From Ceratopteris richardii (lineage: Eukaryota; Streptophyta; Polypodiopsida; Polypodiales; Pteridaceae), in NCBI GenBank assembly GCA_020310875.1, contig CM035431.1:13459781-13523780 (forward strand): a stretch of DNA of 64,000 nucleotides. Reading direction: 5' to 3'. The notes under the pieces were generated by a model. The model worked only from the letters and a program-made list of their open reading frames with translations, searched no databases and was not told the origin of the DNA. A program made the translations under genes and the position numbers. Positions within the stretch are counted from its first letter, which is position 1. The number at the start of each line of letters is the position of its first letter. This document shows, piece after piece, positions 56,009 through 64,000 of this stretch.

Positions 56009-56728
56009 ATGTTGAAGGCAGGGAAATCTGGAAGATGAATGATTAATTTGAATTCAAAAAGGATGGTTAAACGTAGATATTATCTAGTTAGATATATCTT
56101 TTTGGTGTATTGGATTTTAATAAAATAAAAAGAAAAAGACGGTTATGTTGAGAGAGAAAGGGACATGTCATGAGAAGGAGAAAAGACGTTACAAAAGGAA
56201 GGAGCGCGACAACCGTAGAGAGAAGAAGCTTTGCTGATAGAGACTTTGGAGGGCTAGAAAACAGGTTTTGCAGGAATCATTATACAAGCTGTGATTGATG
56301 AAATCTTGTGGGGTAATCAAGTACGATTCATGAAGTTCTAATACTTACAAATCTGTAATCGCGACGCTAAGTCAATCAAAGAAAGAACAGAAATGTCTAT
56401 GAGACAAGAGTTCTTGTTTGTAAATCTTATATTTCTGCTAAGTCAATAGAGAGATTCAAATTATCTGCATAGAAGCGCATTGAAACTCGTGTGTCTGTGA
56501 GTGTGTAAGAACCTGTTAATCTTCGAAATGTGTAAATCTGGAGTGTGATTGTGTAATTCTGAATCGATAAAAGTTACGGGAAAGTCACCAGAATGGAAGA
56601 TTACGGTAGATTTTTCAAATATGATTTTGGTGGAATCTCTGTGAATGAAGATGTGCAAATGGAAAATGTGTAATTCTGATTTGCTCTTTATTTAGATGTT
56701 GTGTTGAACCTTTGGAACCCTCAATACA
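56009..56728 (+). repeat. 5' LTR of the nested gypsy
   Basis: It starts TGTTGAAGGCAGGG and ends CCTCAATACA. Roughly 20-25 single-base differences separate it from the right LTR. Confidence 0.95.
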
Positions 56729-57068
56729 ATTGGCGATCCTACTGTACGGTTGAAACATCCTCAAGAAATGCATGAGAGACATACACAACCGTTTTGGTAA
56801 AGTATATTTTACGAGGTCACAGGCAAGAGCAGCGAACGTGGAGACATCTTCAGACTTTTACGAGTGGTACGAGGCCGAGGAGTAGGAAGATCTGGGAACT
56901 GAAGAGGAATAGGGGGAAACAAGTGCAACAGAGGCAAGGTTAGTGGGCGGCATACTTGGAGCGTTATTCCTCACAGAAGCAATTGTAGGGGTAAGAAGAT
57001 GACTCCACTTTGATCTACTTGCAGGGGCGACCGGTCAAAGAACTAGGCGCACACCTCAACCACAACCA
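56729..57068 (+). other. Primer-binding site and leader of the nested gypsy
   Basis: ATTGGCGATCCTACTG follows the LTR and is the likely primer site, though I cannot name the tRNA with certainty. The rest is non-coding leader. Confidence 0.55.
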
Positions 57069-57880
57069 ATGGCTCAACCAACTCCTAATCCTAAGGTCAA
57101 AGCTGCTCATTTCAGTGGAACCTCTAAGGACGATGCTGATTGCCATGTGGCTCAATTTGAAATAAAATGGACAGCGAATAGATATCTAGCTATGTATGGT
57201 GATGATACTAAGCTTCAACAGTTTGCAGCCACGTTGGAAGGACGAGCTATGAGCTGGTTCAGTCAATATGGCATTGCCCATTTTGCTACCTATGATGATT
57301 TAAAAATAGCATTCTTGTAGCAATTTAGAAAAGAAAAGATGCCTTCCGATGTATTAAGGAAGTTGAGGGCCATCAGACAAAAGACCATGCTAGTGGAAGA
57401 CTATGCTTAGAAGTTTCGGACCCTAATGGAGAGGTTGCAAGGTAATGAACGACCTACTGATGAGATGTTGGCAGGATTTTTTTTGAAAGGATTACGGAGC
57501 ACGATAAGACATGCGGTGGCCAGTGTGGACATTGCAAATGGCTTTGATGTATTAGTATTAGCAGCGACGCGTGTGGAAAGAAGGTTTGGACGAGCCAAAA
57601 AGAAGCACTCTGATTCTGATTTAGAGGTTGAATCGGATTCAGCAACGGAGTCGGGCAAGAGTTCAAGTGAGTCTGACACTGATGACTATGATGATGAAAT
57701 AGTGAGGACAAAGCATCGTAAGCATAAAGCCAAGCACAGTAAAGAGGAGGAATGGATTAATAAGTTAAAGAGACATGGGTATTCTATACTAGCTCCAAAG
57801 GAAAAAGGGTTTTGTGATATCTGTGGCAAAGAGGGACATACAACAACTTAGTGTTGGTGTAACACTAAGCATAGAGGGCA
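57069..57880 (+). pseudogene. Nested gypsy gag
   Basis: The frame reads KVKAAHFSGTSKDDADCHVA, LEGRAMSWFSQYGIAHFATY and FFLKGLRSTIRHAVAS, the capsid blocks of plant gypsy gags. A strongly acidic Ser/Asp-rich stretch (57640-57710) and a zinc knuckle CDICGKEGHTTT*CW follow. Three in-frame stops, at 57318, 57408 and 57849, are all TAG. In at least two the sense codon expected is CAG. The stop inside the knuckle lies just before its last Cys. Confidence 0.8.
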
Positions 57881-58435
57881 AAGTTCTCAGCAAAACAATC
57901 GAAATATTAATGACGTATCAGCCAATCAGGCTATTCCTATCCAAGGGCGAGGTAATTTTCAGAGACAGCAACAAGTAAGACCCCCATGGAGAGATCAAGG
58001 AAATCAGCAAGGGAACAACCAACAAGGCAATCACCAAGGTCGATCACCAAGGGTAATGCCTTGTGGATATTGTTCAGCTTCCAATCATTGGATAGGGCCG
58101 AATTGCCCTTTGTGGGTAAAGCATCGTGAAGAAAGAGGTATACCCGTTATTAGGTATAATCAGCATAATCAACAGGGACAACATCCACAACAGGGGCAGC
58201 AGGCGGCTCAGGTGAATTCCATGCTGATAGAATGACCAGATGAAGCGGATAGAGCCCATGATGCACCCAGTACATGTGATCGAATGCATGTTAAGAAAAA
58301 TAACCAATGGCAGTGTGATTGTAAACAATGTGGGAAAAGTAAAGAGGTTGAAGTGTTGGCGGTTACAAGATCAAGGAATAAAGGCCCTATTGATTGGCAG
58401 GAACAAAGACAAATCCGAGACAAGGTTTTAAAAAA
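57881..58435 (+). pseudogene. Gln/Asn-rich linker and protease-region remnant
   Basis: A second Cys block (CGYCSASNHWIGPNC, 58063-58107) follows a Gln/Asn-rich stretch. Then comes a short piece ending NKGPIDWQEQRQIRDKVLKK and a stop. No protease DSG/DTG motif can be found. The sequence jumps from here to RNase H within a few bases. Confidence 0.5.
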
Positions 58436-58439
58436 GTAA

Positions 58440-60506
58440 TGTGGTTTGTGGGTCAAATTAAGTGGCATTCTCGATACTTAAGATATTTAGCAAACATTTC
58501 CACACCGCTGATGCATTTTACCAAGAAGGATGTTCCATTTATGTGGGCCGATGCTCAAGAGAAAGCATTTCAGTTGTTAAAAAAGATGGTGTCGGTAGCA
58601 CCTATTTTGCAACCACCCGATTGGTCAGTGCCATGCCACATATTTGTGGATGCATCAGATGTGGCCGTAGGAGCTGTTTTGATGCAACAGAAAGACAAAG
58701 GATGGTATAGACCTGTCTATTATGCCAGTAGAGTATTGGGCTGCGGCTGAAAGAAATTATCCGGTGACGGAAAGGGAAGCTTTGGCGATGGTATATGCCC
58801 TTAACAAGTTTCGACATTATTTGTTCGGCAATAAAGTAGTTTTTCATGTGGATCATCAGGCCTTGGTTTATTTAATCAAGAAGCCCTTATTAACAGGCCG
58901 ATTAGCCAAGTGGATGCTTTTGTTATAGGAATTTGATTTTGTGATTGTGCATACTCCAGGGAAAGAGCATGCGATGACAGATTATTTTAGTCAATTGGAA
59001 TCAGGAGAAACACCCATCGGTGCACTTGATGTATTTCCGAATGCTGACTTGTTTACTGCACAAGTGGTAGAGGCAGATTCGTGGTATGATCAATTATTAA
59101 TTTTCCTGACGGAGGGTGCATTACCACAGTATTTTACACCTGATCCGAGGAGGAAGTTTGCTCTTAAAAGTAGGCCATATTTGGTTATAGCAGGAACATT
59201 ATACAAAAAGGGGGTGGATCAGGTCATAAGGAGGTGTGTAACAAATTTCAAACAACTAGCTGTCTTACAGGAAGCACGTTCAGGTTCAGCAGGATGTCAT
59301 TTGTCAGGGGATATTACAGGCAAGAAGGTATTACAAGCTGGGTTGTGGTGGCCGACGGTGTTAAAGGATGCACATGAGTATGCTAAAGGATGTGTGATTT
59401 GCCAAAGGTTAGGCCAACCTAATAATTCTGATCGGATGACTGATCATGCGGTATTACCACTAGATCCTTTCCAAAAATGGGGCATGGATTTTGTGGGGCC
59501 TATTAAACCTACCACTCAGCCGGGTAATAGATATATATTGGTGGCAACCGATTATTGTACAAAATGGGTGGAAGCAGTGGCATTGAAGGATAATAAGGCA
59601 GCAAGTGTGGTGAAATTTCTTTATCATAATATTATGACCAGGTTTGGGTGTCCGATTGAGTTGGTGAGTGACAGATGTACTCATTTCCTGAATGAGGTGA
59701 TTTCAGAGTTAACAAGGATTCATTTAATCCTGCATAAAAAGACTACAGCCTATCATCCTCAAGCAAATGGGCAGGCAAAAAGCACGAATAAAACTTTAAT
59801 GCGTATTCTTAAAAAATTAGTGCATGAAAATCAGAAAAATTGGGGTTTATTTCTTGACTCAGCTTTGTGGTCATTCAGAACAGCATTTAAAGTGACAACA
59901 GGTATGACACCTTTCTGATTGGTATATGGATTGGAGGCAGTAGTACCTATGGAGTTTGTAGTTCCAAGTTTGCGGATTACGGTAGAGAAGATATCGCCTG
60001 AGCTATTGGTTAAACACAGGAGTAAATATCTTTTACAGATTGAGGAGGATCGTTTGATAAGTGCATATATTACGGAGGTGATTCAAAGGCGGAGAAAAGC
60101 TTGGGTAAATCAGAATGTGAAGTTTAAATTATTTAAAGAAGGTGATTGGGTGATGGTGTATAATTCTAAGCTAGGACCCCATCCAGGAAAGCTTACATTG
60201 AGATACAGGGGCCCATATCAGATTGTGCAGGATTTGGGTCAAGGCACGTTTCAAGTGGCAGATGTGTTTGGCACATGGATGGATAAGCCAATAAATGGAT
60301 TTAGGCTCAAATTATTCCAAGGGAAGCTGCCACATTTGGATTGGTTATCAGCTAATGTGGTGCAAGTCATCCATAATCTAGAACATCACTTCAACAATGT
60401 TTGTGATCATCGCAGTAAAAGAGTTTATTTCTCTACATTTTTATCTGTGGTAAAGTGTTTTTTGACCTCGTGTTGGTCTAAAACTACATTAAATAAATTT
60501 TTATGA
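58440..60506 (+). pseudogene. Nested gypsy RNase H-integrase
   Basis: The frame starts at WHSRYLRYLANISTP and reads RNase H (HIFVDASDVAVGAVLMQQKD, VTEREALAMVYALNKFRHYL, HVDHQALVYL). The integrase then has the zinc-binding HLSGDITGKKV and CVICQRLGQ blocks and the catalytic blocks KWGMDFVGPIKP and LVSDRCTHFLNE. The third block, normally ending in Glu, is ANGQAKSTNK, with Lys at the catalytic position. The frame continues after a stop at 59916 with GDWVMVYNSKLGPHPGKL and YRGPYQIV, the C-terminal region. RNase H has a frame change near 58740 and a stop at 58926. Integration activity is unlikely. Confidence 0.85.
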
Positions 60507-61037
60507 TTACAATGGAGACTTGGTTTATAGTCGCAGTTCAACAGTGTGCTAGGGGTTAGCCCAAGGCCAGTGATGGATAAGGAAGCGTTGCTGAATCAGG
60601 GTGTACAAACTAAGGGATATTCTGGGTCTGCAAGTAATGAGGTGTTGGAAATAAGTATACTCCGTATTACGAGTCAACAGATCTAAAAGGAGCAGAGGCA
60701 TCGAGGGGAATATGAAATGAAAGCTAGTATTCAACCAATTATTATCTTGCAAAATACAATTTGTCAGAATTGTATGGTTGGAAGTTTTTGCATCATAAAA
60801 TGTAGTATTGAGGAATTTAAATATCAATTTCGTATTCTTGAATTGCGCATGAGTGTTCAGTTCTATGATTCTTCTGGCACGCGTAGAAGATTTGTTAAGT
60901 GGGTTATTGATATGCAAGGCAACCGACTGATGATGATGTTTATGGTATTCTATACTACAATATTATTGTGTTGTATGAAGGGTTACATGCGTATGTACAT
61001 CCATCATTGCAGTCAGTAGCAGTTCAAGCATTCGCAC
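60507..61037 (+). other. Region between integrase and the coiled-coil frames
   Basis: A 100-residue frame at 60717-61019 includes one hydrophobic segment (LMMMFMVFYTTILLCC) near its end. I do not recognise it, and it may belong with the next frames as part of an env-like extra gene of the element. Similarity to any known protein is not evident. Confidence 0.3.
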
Positions 61038-62978
61038 TTGTGGAACGGATATTTTCAGTTCTATTTAACGGCTCCCAAGATAATGCCTTTTCCTGCGTCT
61101 TCTGTGTTGGTGTCTAAATCAGGAGTCATGAGAGGGCGTATGAGAAAGAGAGAGGTTGTAATGCGAAAGGAAGAGAGTACTACGAAGGAAAGTAATAGTT
61201 CATTCCAAGAGGATGAAGAGGAAATATCGACGCCATCTGCAACGACTAAGTTTGTGCAAATGCTTATGGAGCCATTCACAGACTTTAAAGTGGAAGTTGA
61301 TACACAGTCTGCTGTGAATGAGAATTGGCTTAGAAGAATTGGGTTATTTCAGTTTGCTACGTTGCCATGGGAGCGTTGGAGATGCAATTATTATGCAAAG
61401 AGCCAGTTGGAAATCATTCGGAAAACGAAGGGTCAGTTAGCACTTCATGTAAAATTTTCACCGGAATTAGTTGCAAAATTATTTCAGTTGCCTATGTACG
61501 ATGTAGTCATTCCAAAGTGTTCGGAGGAGGCCTTGAAGAAAGATTTTGGACCCTGAGAAGGGGGATGGCAGTACTACATGATGAAGAACGCAAGTTATGT
61601 TCGAAGGGAGTAGTTAAAATGGTATTTGGAAAGGTTGTGTTTTATTTCTCAAATATGATTATATATCCAAAGAGAATTTTGCATTGGTGATAGGCATAAA
61701 ACGCAATCAAATAGTAGGCTATTAGCATATTTAGCCGCATTATTTGAGTTTGTGCAGCTAGTCGATGGTCAGAAGATAGTATGGCCAAAGGAGATAAATC
61801 TTCATGGTCATGAGTTGATGAGTCGAGAGCAAGAATAGCTAGCAGTGAAAGAAGTAATGGATAGCCCTTCAGAGACATGTGAAGATCTTCTCCACGCAGG
61901 TTATTCTGCACAAGAGCTGAAAGCGGTTATTCAGATGATTCAACCTGATGTACGAGAAGGAGGGATACAGGAGGATATTTTGTTGCAGGTGCCAGATGGT
62001 GTTGAGCATCCGAAAGTACTCGGAACAATTTTTAAGTTGTCTAAAAAGAGAAGATTGGAGGAACAGCTGCAAGCAGTAGGTGAGAAAATGTCGAAGGATG
62101 TTATGCACCAATCAATTAACACTACAGATTATGATGTACCAGGAATGAAGAAGAGGTTGCAGGAAATTTCTGATTTCTTAGTTTTGCAAGAGGAAAGATT
62201 GTCTAAGCACGAGCAGACAAAAGTACTTATTAATGTGGATGATTATCATTCTTTACAGAAGAAGGCTAAAACACTTCAGGAAGTGTTGGAGGAATTGCAA
62301 AAGGACAAGATGCAATATGTGATGGAGTTGTCTAGTATAAAGCGGTCAATGCATGAATTTGAAGAATGGCAGAAGTCTGTGCAAGAACAAATTCAAAAAG
62401 AGATGATGGATTTTTCAGTACTTAATGCTATTTTGGAGAAGGAACAAGTGATTCTTCATTCCAGAATACAAGTTTTGTAGGAGTTGGAAAAGCAGATGCT
62501 AACCGATGAAGATGTGGAGTTAGATGATACATTAATGACAAGATGGGATATAGGATTATTGAAGCAGCAACTCCATAAGTATGTTCAGGACATTTGGAAT
62601 GTTTTCCAAAGCCGTTGGCTTAGTATGTTTAAGCTTCAGCATGAACAGATCCAAACATGCTTTGTCTCAAAGTATCAAAAAGATTAAGTATGTGTAATTA
62701 CAAAGCAAGAGAAGCAAATTGAAGAACAGACACAGATAATTGAGGAGTTGCAGGAACAGTTGTTGCAAAGGAATCTACAAGAAAAGGTGGACATATTAAT
62801 TCAGAAGCAGCAGTTTATTATTGATGCAGACTTTCAGGGAAAGCAGTATGGTGCAGAGGAGGATGTCAATAGTTTGCAGAATCGAAAGATTGAAGTGGAA
62901 GAAGTGCATATTTCCAAACAATCGCAAGAAATAATTTTATATGATCAAGGGATTGCTAAATTTGAGTCTAATTTTTGA
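61038..62978 (+). pseudogene. Extra coiled-coil gene of the nested gypsy
   Basis: Four consecutive plus-strand frames, 61038-61556, 61845-62480, 62484-62687 and 62748-62978, seem to be one gene broken by stops and a shift. The first part has WLRRIGLFQFATLPWERWR and FSPELVAKLFQLP, faintly like the plant transposon-protein domain found in other gypsy elements. The rest is almost wholly coiled coil (LQEISDFLVLQEERLSKHEQ, LQEVLEELQKDKMQYV, QIEEQTQIIEELQEQLL). It ends just before the right LTR. Position after integrase recalls the extra gene of Athila-like elements, but no signal peptide or clear membrane anchor is seen. Function unknown. Confidence 0.6.
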
Positions 62979-63005
62979 CAAAATTACCCACCGGGCTGTG
63001 CCAGG

Positions 63006-63724
63006 TGTTGAAGGCAGGGAAATCTGGAAGATGAATGATTAATTTGAATTCAGAAAAGATGGTTAAACGTAGATATTATCTAGTTAGATATATCTTTTTG
63101 GTGTATTGGATTTTAATAAAATAAAAAGAAAAAGATGGTTATGTTGAGAGAGAAAGGGACATGTCGTGAGAAGGAGAAAAGACGTTACAAAAGGAAGGAG
63201 CGCGATAACCGTAGAGAGAAGAAGCTTTGCTGACAGAGACTTTGGAGGACCGGAAAACAGGTTCTGCAGGAATCATTATACAAGCTGTGATTGATGAAAT
63301 CTTGTGGGGTAATCAAGTACGATTCATGAAGTTCTAATACTTACAAATCTGTAATCACGGCGCTAAGTCAATCAAAGAAAGAACAGAAATGTCTGTGAGA
63401 GAAGAGTTCTTGTTTGTAAATCTTCTATTTCTGCTAAGTCAGTAGAGAGATTCAAATTATCTGCACAGAAGCACATTGAAACTCGTGTGTCTGTGAGTGT
63501 GTAAGAACTTGTTAATCTCCAAAATGTGTAAATCTGGAGTGTGATTGTGTAATTCTGAATCGATAAAAGTTATCAGAAAGTCACCGGAATGGAAGATTAT
63601 GGTAGATTTTTCAAATATGATTTCAGTGGAATCTCTGCGAATGAAGATCACTGCAAATGGAAAATGTGTAATTTTGATTTGCTCTTTATTTAGATGCTGT
63701 GTTGAACCTTTGGAACCCTCAACA
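63006..63724 (+). repeat. 3' LTR of the nested gypsy
   Basis: It starts TGTTGAAGGCAGGG and ends CCCTCAACA, followed by AGACA. The polypurine tract is not strong; CCACCGGGCTGTGCCAGG precedes the LTR, which is unusual. Confidence 0.95.
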
Positions 63725-64000
63725 AGACACGAACAAAGGGAAGACTCAATTAGAAATAGGCCATGAGCCAAGGGTTAATGGACTGAATAAAGACAAAGTG
63801 GCATCTGAAGACAAAGCCAATACGTGTGCAGATACAAGGCAAACAGAAGATCTCATAGGTACTAGTAATGACATTGGAAATGCATTCAATAGGTCTCATG
63901 AGGAATTTGATAAGTCAAATAGGGCCCATGCTCTTAATGAATGAGAAGCTTGAAGACTACTCAAGTCCATGAAAAAAGAGGCCATTATTTTTTATTTAAT
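63725..64000 (+). pseudogene. Outer gypsy, continuation after the nested element
   Basis: It continues from 56008 with RTKGRLN, then in a second frame RVNGLNKDKVASEDKANT and SNDIGNAFNRSHEEFDK, ending at a stop near 63942. It is the region after the gag knuckles and is low in complexity. The element runs out of the window. Confidence 0.5.

Larger units (their letters stand above)
56009..63724 (+). mobile_element. Nested Ty3/gypsy element with a coiled-coil reading frame after integrase
   Basis: LTRs are 56009-56728 (720 bp) and 63006-63724 (719 bp), nearly identical, with a perfect AGACA duplication. Order inside: primer site, gag (57069), zinc knuckle, RNase H (58440), integrase (58941-60506), then two kilobases of further reading frames rich in coiled coil. 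The protease and the catalytic reverse transcriptase are absent between about 58435 and 58440. The structure of the ends shows a normal retrotransposition event, so this deleted form may have been moved by a related active element, or the deletion may be later. Confidence 0.9.

Overview
The window looks like intergenic DNA from a plant with a large, repeat-filled nuclear genome. It is AT-rich and has plant-type Ty1/copia and Ty3/gypsy elements primed from tRNA-like sites, with elements nested inside elements. A gymnosperm or another large-genome land plant is plausible, but the sequence alone does not settle it. I see no ordinary host gene. Almost everything is transposable-element DNA of different ages, most of it decayed by stops and frameshifts.

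Layout. 1-8413 is a patchwork of old copia and gypsy fragments. 8414-46860 can be read as one very old copia element: 5' LTR 8414-9205, 3' LTR 46077-46860, candidate 5-bp target duplication ATTTT. Later insertions blew it up to 38 kb. Inside it lie a duplicated block with gag-only gypsy-like pieces (8945-14530), a copia in reverse orientation (14638-20542), a 9.54-kb DNA transposon (24536-34076, 4-bp duplication AATG), and a decayed reverse-strand gypsy (34705-45490, duplication ATTT). That gypsy holds a well-preserved copia with a 1385-residue open reading frame (37973-44367, duplication CATTA). 46890-53860 carries a decayed copia, a 116-bp LTR, a tRNA-like relic and a gypsy. 53863-64000 is another gypsy that received a 7.7-kb gypsy (56009-63724, duplication AGACA) with a long coiled-coil reading frame after its integrase.

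The most unusual object is the DNA transposon at 24536-34076. It has matching terminal inverted repeats, and removing it with one copy of AATG restores the copia reverse-transcriptase reading frame. It carries two divergent genes. One, on the minus strand, encodes a candidate DDD/E-type transposase that resembles proteins I recall under the label DUF7869. The other, on the plus strand, is a six-exon gene whose product joins a ParB-like domain to a beta-class N6-adenine/N4-cytosine DNA methyltransferase. Two introns of that gene are filled with about 30 copies of the near-perfect palindrome GTCGATGCCWGGCATCGAC. A mobile element that carries a ParB-methyltransferase and a dense palindrome array within it suggests a self-marking or self-recognition system. 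This copy has three in-frame TAG codons and one damaged splice acceptor, so it is probably inactive, but intact relatives may exist.

The remaining elements show how they died: a catalytic Asp-to-Asn change in the integrase of the otherwise intact copia, a catalytic Glu-to-Lys change and a deleted reverse-transcriptase core in the nested gypsy, and many CAG-to-TAG stops as expected from deamination of methylated cytosine.
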